Source: Phaeosaccion multiseriatum (lineage: Eukaryota > Ochrophyta, other classes). From it: a stretch of DNA of 64,000 nt. The notes under the pieces were generated by a model. The model was not told the DNA's origin, did no database searches, and worked only from the letters and a program-made list of their open reading frames with translations. The stretch spans positions 4,402,001 to 4,466,000 of the forward strand of contig OZ218952.1 of assembly GCA_965112735.1 (NCBI GenBank), in the 5' to 3' direction. Positions 41,074 to 51,897 of the stretch are shown here, piece after piece (the first letter of the stretch is position 1; each line of letters opens with the position of its first letter). The position numbers and the translations under genes are program-made.

Positions 41074-43606
41074 TCAGGCACCTTCACCTTCACCTTTAGG
41101 GCTGCGCGGCTTGCTCTCCTCTGTCCTTATCCGCCCCTTGGGGCTGTATTGGTGGATGGCCTGCTTCCTCGACTCGCAGAACTCTCTCTCCTTGTCCAAA
41201 ACCCACCTCCGTTCGGGCGGGGGCAAAAGGTCCGCCATCTTCTCGACGAGGGTCTCTCGCCGCACAGGCTTGGTTGCAAAGTCGTTCCCGCCCGCCTCCC
41301 TACACTCCCAGACGGCCTCCGTCGAGCAATCCGCAGTGAGGAAGATGATAGGCGTGTCTTTACAAGGGCCGTCACCAGCTCTCAGCTCTCGAGCGGCGTC
41401 GATGCCGTCCATCACCGGCATGACCTTGTCCAGCAGGATCATAGAGAAGTGCTGCTGGCCACACGAATCCACCGCTTGAAGGCCGGTATCCGCACACTCC
41501 ACGGGCAGACCCAGCGAGCCCAGCAGCTTGCTCAGCACCATTCGATTGACCCTGTTATCGTCCACCACTAGCACGCTGGGAGGACGAGGGGCTTCCCCAC
41601 AGATGCTCCCTGCGATCAGTCTGTCGGCAGAGACTTCGTCCTCGCGGGGAATCGTGATCGCTCCCGACTCGTCGCCCATGTCCTCGCTGCTGTTCGCGTT
41701 TGGAGCCTCGCCTTCCACTCGTATACCGTCTCTCGTGTGCACTCGCCGATAGGCCACTGTATCTTCCTCTTTGTCGCGTTGCTGGTCTTTCCCTGACACT
41801 GCTTCCACGCTATTGCTGGCTCCGAGCCCGGGCCAGGCGGATACTGGCGTGCGAAGCTTGCCTTCCACGTTGAAGGTGCAGCGAAACTCCGACCCCTTGC
41901 CCAACACCGACGAGCAGGTCACGTCTCCCCCCATGGCCCGAGCAAGGGCGTCGGAGATGGCCAGCCCCAGGCCAGTGCCCTGTATGTTGGGAGTTGCGCT
42001 GCTGTCGTGCACCTGGACAAAGGGTTTGAACAGGCGCTCCACCGCGTCGGGTGCCATCCCGATGCCCGTGTCGCATACAGTGAGGAGAATCATCACTTCC
42101 TCCTCTGACTCGCCGCTCGTCTGTGTGGCGTCCAGAAAAAGATCGATGGAGCCGTGCCTTGTGAACTTCATTGCGTTGCTGATGAAGTTGTTGAACAGCT
42201 GTCGAATCCGCACGTCGTCGCCAACCACCCTACCCCGTGGAACACTGCTCCCGATGGTGAGGCTCATGCTGGAGAGCGACGAGGTGCCCGTCGTATGGAG
42301 GATGGTCCACGCGCTCTCCACCATCTCCACCGCGAGCGCATCGAGGCGGAACGTCCTCTTCGCTATCTCAATCTTGCCCGCCTCGATCTTGCTCATGTCG
42401 AGAATGTTGTTCACCAAGCTGAGCAAGGTGGATGAGCAAGAGTGTATCACGTTGACGTAGGGCAGCACCGAGGCGGGAAGATCGACGCTTTCAAGCAGTT
42501 GGGCCATTCCCACGATACCATTCATGGGCGTGCGAATCTCGTGCGTAATGGAGCGGAGGAAGCGCGACTTGGCCGAAGAAGCCTCTCTTGCGATCGCTGC
42601 TTCTTCCTTCCTTTGGGCCTGGAGCAAGAAATTGCGACGTTCCCACAAGCAGAGTAGCGTAAGTAGCGCACACCCCCCCGCCATTACACCGTAGTACTCC
42701 CACGGAAGGCCTCGCTTCACGAGGCGATGCGGGGTAGTGGCCGTTTCCACATAAAAGGACATTTCGGAGTCGGGACGCGGCCGTCTCGAACTCAGAGCGA
42801 GCTGCCGCAGGCACTCGGCTCGTGTAGACAATACCCTTTCCTTCCGACGTGCCCGGGGTGGTCAAGTCAGAGTATTGGCCCAATGTAAGGTTGCCGCCAC
42901 CACCCCACGTCTGCAGGGCCAAGCGGATGATTTCGCTCTCGCTGTCTGAAGACGTGAGTCGGTTGAAGACTGTGGTCTGAAGGAAGGCAACGTCGGCTCT
43001 GTAGGCGGTCATCTCCTCTCTCTCCAGAGATTTGGCATACTCCATCGCAACAAAGTGGGTAGCTACGAGCCCCACACACAGCAGCAAGAAAATACGGAGG
43101 CGTCTCAATGCCCTCTCGGACTGGCCCTTCTTCCCATTCTTGTTGTTGCTGCCCTCTCCTCCGTCTCCTTTTACATCCACACTTTGCCATTGGGCGACTT
43201 TTTTAACCTCACCAGGCGCGTCAGTAGGTGCTCTTCGGGCTCCTCTTTCATCGTCACCCCCCCCCAGCTCGTAGTTCTTCTTGCTGGGGTAAGAGGGATA
43301 CAACAGGTGACCTCGTTGTTTCTCTCTTTCCTCCTCCTCGACTCTACTACCCTTCCTCTCTGCTTTCGCTGACATCGACAGCGGTGGCATCCTCTGCGGT
43401 GAACAATCCCTAGGACCTCCATCGCGTGAACCATCATGAGTGGGGCGCCGAGCCGCCGGTTGAAATCCAGGAGCTTCTCCGGCTGGTGCTGTCGCAGCTG
43501 CCTCTGGTGATGCCTCCTTCCCTTCACAGCCAATGCTTCTGTCATGGAGGGGCAGCACTGCTCTATCGCTAGTACTGCGGGTCGGTAACCTCCAAAACGA
43601 CCTCAT
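41074..43606 (-). CDS. Hybrid sensor histidine kinase with receiver domain; frame break
   Basis: Membrane two-component hybrid kinase. The C-terminal part (42831-41074) is open and complete. It has a helix (YYGVMAGGCALLTLLCLW), the HisKA H-box FLRSITHEIRTPMNG with the phospho-acceptor His, and HATPase boxes NNFISNAMKFT (N), CDTGIGMAPDAV (G1) and GTGLGLAISDAL (G2). A linker leads to the receiver SVLVVDDNRVNRMVLSKLL, with phospho-acceptor Asp in MILLDKVMPVMDG, then IIFLTAD and the Lys of ATKPV. The N-terminal part lies in another frame (43606 down to about 42820): a basic/polar cytosolic head, a helix (RIFLLLCVGLVATHFVAMEY) and an external region (AYRADVAFLQTTVFNRLTSS, LALQTWGGGGNLTLGQYSDL) like a CHASE-type sensor. 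The two frames meet at about 42760-42840 without credible splice sites. An indel, or a real break separating sensor and kinase, is possible. Confidence 0.85.
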
Positions 43607-43694
43607 ATCGGAGGTGTGAGGAATGTGCACAAAAAGAGCACAAAGAAAACCGACGAGATTTCCGAAACTGTAGAAAAAAAGAAAGAGTACGACG

Positions 43695-43760
<66 letters not shown>

Positions 43761-43970
43761 ATGTGTGTACATTCAAATTGTGCCCGCGCGAGGGTTTTGG
43801 CCTCAGATGTACTGCACAGTCCAAATTATAGGAAAAAATCGAATGATACGGACAGAAAATCAGACACATCGACACGATGAAAATGCGCCGCAGGACCCAA
43901 CAAGAACAACGGAAATCAGGAGTTGGAGAATGAAGGAGGACGCTCCTCGCTACGATTACGAAGATATATG
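43607..43970. other. Spacer upstream of the histidine kinase
   Basis: 364 bp between two minus-strand genes: 5' flank of the kinase and 3' flank of the P-loop gene. Contains the CA/TA/TG palindrome at 43700-43758. No ORF. Confidence 0.4.
43700..43758. repeat. (CA)n(TA)n(TG)n palindrome
   Basis: ACACACATATAT... ...ATATGTGTGTG forms an almost perfect palindrome just upstream of the kinase start. A candidate cruciform and an obvious slippage site. Confidence 0.85.
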
Positions 43971-45790
43971 CTAGAGCAGAACGAGGCTGGCTCTGGAGTT
44001 GAGCTCGGGCGAGAGCTCCTGCTGCCCCACACCAATGACAAAGCAAAGCCCCTCCTTACGCAGGGCAGATCGGTCGGTGGAAAAGGTGGTCATGGACGGC
44101 GTATCTTCCACCAACTCCCTGAGGACCATCTGCTCCTCCGGTCCACCCTCTGCCCTCACCTCGATCACCACAAGACCGGCCCCAGACCCTCCTCCTCCTC
44201 CTCCTCCTCCTCCTCCTCCTCCTCCTCCTCCTCCTCCTCCTCTGCCTCCCCCCCGCCCCCCGTCCTTGCTGACTGCCTGGCGAATTTCGTCCCGGAGATT
44301 GGCGGTTTCTTCGCCATCGTACAGTGATCGAGTCATCTTCATGAGGCCTGCATCAATCCCGGTGAGGGTGGTGACGCCGTCGACTCCTCCCAGACTGGCG
44401 ACAAGGGCACGCACTAAGCCAAAGTCACGGGCTAACACCACCGCAGGAGCCAACTGTAGAGGTTGATGATATTGGATGGATTTGATTTGCACAGACAGGA
44501 AAGGAGGCGAGGAGAGGACAAAGGAGTTATGTATCAGTCAGTAAGTAAATATCAGGAAAGGACGAGAGGAGGGGCCGCACAGATACCAGTCAAGAGCTAC
44601 TAGGAAAGAAGGGAGAGGAGAGGAGAGGACACAGGTACATCAGTCAGCGAGCGTAGCGGAGGAGCGGAATGGGGCGCTGGTCTCAGACCGTTTGTCATAG
44701 CGGAAAATACAAAACACTACACCCTCCGTCTCTCCCTCCCTCCCTCCTCCCTCCCTCCCTCCCTACCCTCCCTCCCTCCCCTCCCCCACTCACCGTGCCC
44801 TGCAAAAAATACTCAATGACATGAGGTAAATCGCCCAACGGACGGTCGGGAAGTGCCTCCCTGAGCCGCCCGATGGCATCCTCGGCCCTCTTGTCTCTCT
44901 CCTTCACGAGGCCGAGGCCGCCCACAGGGAACAGGTTGTCGTGAGCGCCGACGCGGAGGCTGACCTTCGCTGCTCCTTCCAAAGCGTTACCGTCAGTGTT
45001 AGCGTCACTCCCCCGTCCTCCTCCTCTTCCTTCTTTTTCACAGAGCAAGGTAATGTCCACCCCCTCTCTGCTTCTTTCTTCAGTACTGCTGCTGCTACCG
45101 CTGATGCTGCTGCCATTGCTGTTGTTGTTTTTGCTGCTGCTGCTGCTGCTGCTGCTGCTCTCTATCCGAAAGGCGAAGGAGAGCACTGGAGGTGGTCCAC
45201 AAGCAGTCCCTGCAGTCTTGTTGCTGACAATGGTCTTGCCGTCACCATCATCATCATCATTCTCCTCCTCCTCCTCCTCCTGTTGCTCCTTCTCCTTACC
45301 CACACCCTTGCCGTTGTCCGCCAGCCTCTTGATTAGTCTCAGCGTGGCCATGTGTGCCGCCCAAAATGCTATGCACCGTGCATGCCGGACCAATGGCCGC
45401 ACTGGGGGGCCACAGAGGGCAAAAGTAAGGACAAGGGCAAGGGCAAGAACAAGAATAAGAGGGGGAGAGCGAGGGAGAAATGAACGAACAGGGGCGTCAG
45501 TGCACATGAGGGGGAGGGAGGCCGAGGGTGAAGCTCTTCTCCGTCAAGAAGAACAAGAAGAAAATATAGCAGCCAATCTCCCTCTTCTTCCTCTAACAGC
45601 GGGGCTCTCCTCTTCCCAACAACGAAGAGACTTGCCCATTCACTCCTCCCTTGCATCTTACCATCGCCTTGCCCGACGGGTGTCTGCAGGGCTTGCAAGT
45701 CCACGTGTATGCCCACCGCATCGTCGTCGTCGCCAGCCGTTGCAACTGCCACTCCGCCCTCCTTTGCCCTCTCCTCCGGCTGTATCACCA

Positions 45791-45825
<35 letters not shown>

Positions 45826-46619
45826 ATCCACTCCTGAATCCTCTCCACCGTGAGTTTGTGTGTCATGGCCTGGAAGAACTCTGAACGCCCCTCCCCCGCC
45901 AGCGGCTGGACGTGTATCGTCACGAGGTTTTGGAACATAGGGAGCGCCGAAAGCTCCTGAATTACAACACGGGGGGGGGGAGAAGGAGGGGGAGGAGGAA
46001 GAGCAGCAGCAACAGCAGCAGCAGCAGCAGCATCAGCAGCAGCAGCAGCAGCAGGAGGAGGAGGAGGAGAGGAGAAGGGGGTAAGCAAAAAAGGAAACTT
46101 GCGAAGTCCATTGATTCCCACTCCTTAGATTCCCATCCCTCGACATCCCTCCCCACAGCCACTGCTGCTGTGAGCGCTATAAGGGGAGCGACACCCAAGG
46201 CCCTCGTGCTGAGCATCGGACAGACAGGACGCCGTTCAGGCAAGCCGGCGAGGAGAGGAGAGGAAGGAGAGGAGGGGAGAGGGGAAGAACGAAAGCAAGG
46301 AAGGAGAGACGGGACAGACAGGAGAGGACAGGAGAGAAGAGAGGGGTGTACCAAGGGCGTATGCAGGCAGTGGGGTTGCCATATCGATGGAAAGGACGAT
46401 CGACCGGTACCTGCTCGCGCCCCGGGGCCAGCGGATAGTTGCTGGTGAAGATGGGGAGGAGGGTCGGGTCGTTAGCCATCCCCTTAAAGCGCTTCGCCAG
46501 CAGGCCCAGTGTGCTCTGTTGGCACAGCTGCAGCAGCAACGGTGTCGACCCTGCCCCTGCCCCAGCCTCAGCCACCCCTTCCTCTGCTGCTGCAGCTGCG
46601 GCTGCTGCTGTACCACCAA

Positions 46620-46650
<31 letters not shown>

Positions 46651-47552
46651 CGACGACGACGATGGCGGGGGCACCTCTTCCAAAGCCACGCACACGAGCC
46701 CAGGCTTGAGTTGAGCCAGAGTCTGCCTCCTGCCTTGAATCACTGACATCGTGCTCATGTCGTTGTTATTCGGGCGCACGGTCAGGTCTGTGGCAAGCTC
46801 GCTTAGAGGCTTGTTCAGTGTCTTTGTGTGGAGGAGAGGGCAGCAGTAAGCAAGAACGTTGAGGGAGGATATTTTCAAGGAGAGGGAGAGGGAGAGAGAA
46901 GGGGGAGGGAGGGAGAGGTGGAGTGGGAGAGATGGAGAGGGAAGAGAGACGGGGTGAGCGAGGAAGATAGAGAAGAGGAGACGAGCAGAGAGTGGGTGAA
47001 AGAAAGAGAGACAGGCCATGTGCCTGCTTACCTGGCTGCCTACCTGGCTCTCTCTCTTCCCCCACCTCCCCCCCTCTCTCTCCCTCTCTCTTTCTCTCTC
47101 TCTCTTCTATGCCCATCCCTGCCCACACCTGCTTACCTGCTTGACGTAACGCACTTCCAGGTCAGGATCAAGAAACTGCCCCACGGTTGTGCGTAACGCC
47201 TTACGGAAGCAACGAACAAAGGAGCTCTTGCCGCCCCCCGCCGGCCCATGCAGGTAAAAAGAGAGATGAAGGCGAGGAGAGAATGACGCCGGTGCAAGCG
47301 GCACTGCAGAGCTGAGGAGAGGCGGAGGAAGAGGAGGAGGAGGAGGAGGAGGAGGAGGAGGAGGAAGAAGAAGAAGAGGAAGAGGAGGAGGAGGAGGAGG
47401 AGGAGGAGGAGGAGGAGGAGGGGGGAGAGAGGAGGGATGAGGGGTGAGGGGTGAGAGGTGAGAGAGAGGAGGGGTGAGGGGTGAGAGAGGGGTGAGGAGT
47501 GAGGGATGAGAGAGGAGGGGATAGGGTTGCGAGAAGGGAATGAGGAGGAGGC

Positions 47553-47603
<51 letters not shown>

Positions 47604-47622
47604 GGCAGACAGACAGGCAGGC

Positions 47623-47702
<80 letters not shown>

Positions 47703-49336
47703 TTCTCCTCCTCCCCTCCGCTGGCCGCGTTGACGTACCTAGGGGCCACGAGGCCAGAGGCGAAGAAGCTTGCGAGAGGCGACTCCAGCGCCTTTTTGAG
47801 GCCACTCGGAGGGAAGTAGCCCTCCGCCCACAAGTTAAGCCACATACCCTCCACCATGTCCGCCACGAGACGCTCCACTCCCCTTGGGGTAGAGTGGGGT
47901 TAGGGTGGGGCGGGGTAGGGTGGGGGTCGGTGGGGGTGAGGCGGGGTGGAGTGGGGTGGGGTGGGGTGGGGTGGGGTGGGGTGGAGTGGGGTGGTGTAGA
48001 GCTGAGGGGGGTGGACGTATGGTACGCATGTACTGTCTTACCCGTGCAGTACGGTTAAAAGCCCAGGCATGTAGGCAATGGGTCTGCTCTCTCCCTCCCC
48101 ATGCTCCTCTTCGTCCTCTTGCCGCTGCTGCTCCCCCCCCCCCCCTCCTCCTCCACCACCACCACCACCGTCGCAGTCGTCCGACAGCACAAAGGTCAGC
48201 CGCTCGTATCTCTTGTCCTGCGCAGACACCTTAAGCACCACCTCCTGTAACCCCAGACCCGAGCGTTTCAGAAAGCGCTGCAGGCACGCGCTGGCCAGGG
48301 TGGAGTTCCTCCCCTTGGTCCACAGCCATTCCGCTCTCAGCTCATCGGTCAGACCACCTGGCAAGGTGCTGCTGCTCGTGCTTGTGCTTGTGCTCGCCTC
48401 CTCCAGGAGGGCCACTATTGCGTTCACGTGGTCCTCCACCTGTTGCATGGAGGGGGTGGTGACACCCTTCTGCGGTGAAGGACAGCACGGGACATGACGC
48501 ACGGTACGGAAAGGTACGGTGAGTGAGGGAAGCTGAGCGACGGCGAGCGAGTGAAGCTGGGCGAAGGGGAGGTCGTGTGGGTAGGCAGGCACATATGGAT
48601 ACATATAAATATAGACATATACATGCACGCAGTGCTGTAGCTCCGAAGTCCTCTCACCTGCCCTCCCAGCTGCCGGCCTTGCTCCAGCCAGGCTAGCTCG
48701 GCTCGCACTGTACTACCCTCCAGGAAACCGAGGTAAGGGTCGGGGTTTGAATTGCGTGTGGAACGTTCTTCTCCGTCTTTTGTCGTTGCTGCTGCGGCGG
48801 CGGCTGCTGCTGCTGCTGCCTCTCTGCTCATGATCTGACGAAGGCGACGGGCAAAGACGAGAGCCACGTACACAGCCTTGAATTTCTGCTGATATTGTCG
48901 CTCCATGTCCGTCTGCTCGGCATGGAGGCCCACCATAAGGCGCAGGAAAGAAGCCGCGTTGGGAGAGAGTCGAAGAGGGGGGGCTGTACCCTTCCCAGCC
49001 CTTGCCGTAGGCGAGCTGGAGAGAGAGAGGCATTCATTGTATCAGAGCGATGTGGAGGTGGAAGAAGGGAGCACAATTTACTCACCCATGCGTGTACACG
49101 CTCACCGCCCTCCTCGGCGAAGATACTGCGCTCGTCCTCAGCCCGGCTGCCTCCAGCAGCTCGCCGAACTGCGCTTGACCTCGAGCCACGAGAGGTAGAG
49201 CCAGGTCATCCAGCAAGCAACCCCGGAGGATGCTCGGCGACGGTCCCTTCCCCCTCTTCTTGGTGGTGGCCGCCACAGGCCCATTATCGAGGCCATCGCA
49301 CCTATTCAGCGGCCTCTTGCGTTGGTAGGGCGCCAT
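43971..49336 (-). CDS. Large P-loop (Walker A) protein of unknown family, 1039 aa
   Basis: Nine exons: 49336-49086, 49015-48658, 48469-48042, 47882-47739, 47311-47137, 46821-46411, 45956-45662, 45368-44794, 44453-43971. They total 3120 bases with matching phases throughout. A P-loop lies mid-protein: LHLSFYLHGPAGGGKSSFVR (Walker A GPAGGGKS at about aa 417-424). It is followed by KALRTTVGQFLDPDLEVRYV and TLNKPLSELATDLTVRPNNN, then NDPTLLPIFTSNYPLAPGRE, which reads like the sensor-1 (TSN) region of an AAA+ ATPase. Before it: VEDHVNAIVALLEEAS, LQEVVLKVSAQDKRYERLTF and ERLVADMVEGMWLNLWAEGY. After it: LSALPMFQNLVTIHVQPLAG, VIEYFLQG and APAVVLARDFGLVRALVASL. Walker B is not obvious. The N-terminus is basic (MAPYQRKRPL, TTKKRGKG). 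Poly-Gln, poly-Ala and poly-Gly tracts interrupt it, two of which carry dispersed-word copies. Probably nuclear or cytosolic. Confidence 0.75.
45780..45791 (-). repeat. Dispersed word, coding in the P-loop gene (QLVIQ frame)
   Basis: CTGTATCACCAA on the plus strand, followed by (CTG)n. In the gene's orientation this is (CAG)n-TTGGTGATACAG, read as poly-Q then LVIQPEERAKE. Confidence 0.9.
46608..46619 (-). repeat. Dispersed word, coding in the P-loop gene (AVGGTA frame)
   Basis: CTGTACCACCAA on the plus strand, G-variant, flanked by CTG repeats on both sides. In the gene it is read as poly-A, VGGTAAAAA, a different frame from the copy at 45780 in the same gene. Confidence 0.9.
47326..47422. 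repeat. (GGA)n microsatellite
   Basis: GGA/GAA array directly upstream (in gene sense) of exon 5 of the P-loop gene, so it is the intron's pyrimidine tract. Confidence 0.9.
47552..47701. repeat. (GACA)n microsatellite
   Basis: About 150 bases of GACA with few changes, in intron 4 of the P-loop gene; similar to the array in CTL intron 7. Confidence 0.95.
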
Positions 49337-49577
49337 TTTGCCACACTATCTCTTCTCGAAGGGGCGGCCTTCTTGCCTAAAAGTAAAAATTATCTGACTC
49401 CCCCTGATCCGGATCCCCCCCCCTGTCGTGTTCCAGACGCACAGAGGGAGCAGCGAACAAAAGGCGAGAAGCACGACGCACATCTCTTGCGGGGGTGGTG
49501 GAATGGCGTTTGCGTGCTACTGCAAAAGGTCGCGCGTTTTAAGCACCTTTATTAACGTGAGCAGCCTGTACCGAACA
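49337..49577. other. Divergent promoter, P-loop gene / FAD gene
   Basis: 241 bp between the two start codons. It contains CTAAAAGTAAAAATTATCTG and a C-rich run. No specific site recognised. Confidence 0.4.
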
Positions 49578-51641
49578 ATGGCATTCTCTTCGTCAGCAGC
49601 AGCAGCAGCAGCAGGAGCATCGGCAGCATCAGCAGCCTCAGCAGCAGCAGCAGTGGGGAAGAGCGCCCCGCCCATCGTCGATGTCGCTATCTGTGGGACG
49701 GGCATCTCCGGCTGCTATCTTGCTCATCGCCTTGGTAAGTGGGACATCCCAATCAGGAAGGGAAGTTGCTCTGCCTGCGCCCTTGACCCTCGCAATCTTC
49801 CCTAAACTCGCTTGGCACAGCATCTCAGGGCTTGCGCGTTGCCTCCTTCGAGATCGGGCGCGGTCCAGGTGGGCGCAGCAGTTCTCGAGACCATGGAGGG
49901 CTCATCTTCGACCACGGAGCCCAGTTCATCCCAAACCCAGGCCAAGGCGGCGGCAGCAGCAGCAGCACAGCAGAGCAGGCGGCCGTGTTTACAGAGGTCC
50001 TCGAAGAGTGGCTGGAGGATGGAAAGATAGACTATTGGCACGGGAGATTCGGCATCATTGTGGACGACGGTGAGCAGAGGCGCGAGAGGGCCTTGAAGTC
50101 TTGGTCCACAGCGAACGGAATCGAATGGAATCACTCGAGAGCTTCCCGTTGTGGCAGAATGCCGGAGCAGTAATGTGTATCTGCGGCCTTTTGCTGAAGG
50201 GCCTCTCCCCTCTCTCCCTTCCCCCCTCCTGCCTCCCCTCCGCCTTTCAAGCAGGGACTTTCGTTCCTCAGGAGCAGCCCGCCAAGCTCGTGGGAATGCC
50301 GTCCATGGGTGGTCTCTGTGCCTCCTTGCTGGACTCTAGCAGCGCAGGTAGAGAGGGAGAGAGGAGGGGGAGGGGGAGAGGGAGAGAGAGATCAGGGAGA
50401 GAGAAGGAGAGGGAGAGGGAGAGGGAGAGAGAGTTTTGCACCTTGCAGGCTCTCCACACAGAGATGGACAGCGATTGAGAAGAGAGAGAGAGAGAGAGAT
50501 GGCGATGAGGAAGATGGAGAATGAGAGAGAGAGAGAGGGACAGCGACAGAGAAAAGAGAGCGAGAGAGAGGCAGACAGGCGCCGGTATTGACTCACGGCC
50601 CAAGGTCCGGCCTGTCTTGTCCGTCTTTCCCCCTCCTGACCGCGCTCTCTCTCTTCTCCTCCTCCTCCTCCTCCTCCTCCTCCTCCTCCTCCTCCTCCTC
50701 CTCCTCCTCCTCCTCCTCCTCCTCCATGCACATCACTAGACTGTAAGGGAAGCATCCAAAGCCGCTTCAAATGCAAGGCCATCGGTAGATGGGACGAGAA
50801 CAGCAGCATGTGGGTGGTTTCTTCCCCCCCCGCAACGGATGGGGCCGGCGCGGAGGACAAGCAAGAGGAAGGGGAGGTCCTTTGTCATAGCAAGGTGCTC
50901 GTGGCGGCCGATCGACTGAGTGGCTTGTCGAGGAGAGACGACTTGGAAGGGCAGGAGCTGGGGGCGTACAAGGAAGTGGCGGCGGAGGTAGAGTCAGATG
51001 TGACCATCGTCTTGATGCTGTCGTTCCCCTCCAAGCTACATCAAGTACCCTTCGACGGCGTGCGTGTGTTGCCGGCCCGACAAGAGGAGAAGGAGAAGGA
51101 GGAGGAGGAGGAAGAAGAGGCAAAGGCCAGGAGGCCGAGGCTCGCACCGATAGATTGGATAGCCCGTGATGGAAGCAAGCCGGGGAGGAGCCGTGCAGAC
51201 GGCGCAGAGAACTGGGTCATACACAGCACCAACTCGTTTGCCAAAGAGCACTTGGCCATCAGCGACGCGAGGGGCGAGTCCAGGTTGGAGATGCTGGCCA
51301 GGGTAGAGCCCCTCTTGCTCGACGCCTTTAAGGCTGCCGTGCAGCCCTACTTTTGTGGTCCCCAAGCGACTGAGTCAGCCGACGAGGAGGGGAAGGAGGG
51401 GGGATTAGAGGATATGCCCGAGCCCACATTTGTCAAATCGCACCGATGGGGGGCGGCCTTCCCCCGTTACGCCGGCGCCGGGCAGCGACCCTGCCTGGTT
51501 CAAGAGGACCGCTCCTTCGTGGCGGTGGGGGACTACCTGCTGGGGAGGGACGTGCAGAGCGCCGTGCTGAGCGCGGATGCGGCGGTGGGGCCCATCACTC
51601 GGCTCCTCTCGGACAGGCTGCAGCCGGCCTCGTCCTTGTGA
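49578..51641 (+). CDS. FAD-dependent amine-oxidase / renalase-like oxidoreductase
   Basis: Exons 49578-49734, 49821-50069, 50255-50347 and 50740-51641 total 1401 bases (466 aa), phase 1 at each junction. The N-terminus is an Ala/Ser-rich leader (possible organelle targeting), then a Rossmann FAD-binding fold: VDVAICGTGISGCYLAHRLA (GxGxxG), acidic strand end RVASFEIGRGPGGRSSSR, and FDHGAQFI, the renalase/flavin amine oxidase 'HGAQ' region. Later motifs: KLVGMPSMGGLCASLL, SKVLVAADRLSGL, VESDVTIVLMLSFPSKL, WVIHSTNSFAKEHL, VKSHRWGAAFPRYAGAG, and the C-terminal flavin-contact strand RSFVAVGDYLLGRDVQSAVL. Substrate unknown; the family oxidises amines or nicotinamide-type compounds. A poly-E insertion near 51090 and a (TCC)n run before exon 4 are repeat-derived. 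The extra frame after the GACGACG/GTGAGC donor at 50069 is taken as intron. Confidence 0.88.
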
Positions 51642-51712
51642 GGAGGAGATTATTGATACCTCTCGGACAGGCAGAAGCCGGCCTCTTCCTTATATTGATA
51701 CCCATACTCAGT
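51597..51712. repeat. Tandem duplication over the FAD gene stop codon
   Basis: CTCGGACAGGCTGCAGCCGG with CTCGTCCTTGTGAGG (ending in the gene's TGA) is repeated downstream as CTCGGACAGGCAGAAGCCGG with CTCTTCCTTATATTGATACC; TTGATACC also follows the first copy. A partial duplication of the gene's 3' end. Confidence 0.75.
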
Positions 51713-51897
51713 AGGGATTTTCCTTGTGGCGGAGGAGGGATATCGAGGACGAGAAGAAGTCGAAAGAAGAGAGGGAAATGAGAAAATTGAAAGAAAAAAA
51801 TTGAAACGGAAACTGCACCCACACTTGCTCTTTTTGGCTGTTCAAGCCCCGCCCTTCCTGAATCATCCATCATCTTCAAGGGCCTTGGTTGAAAATA

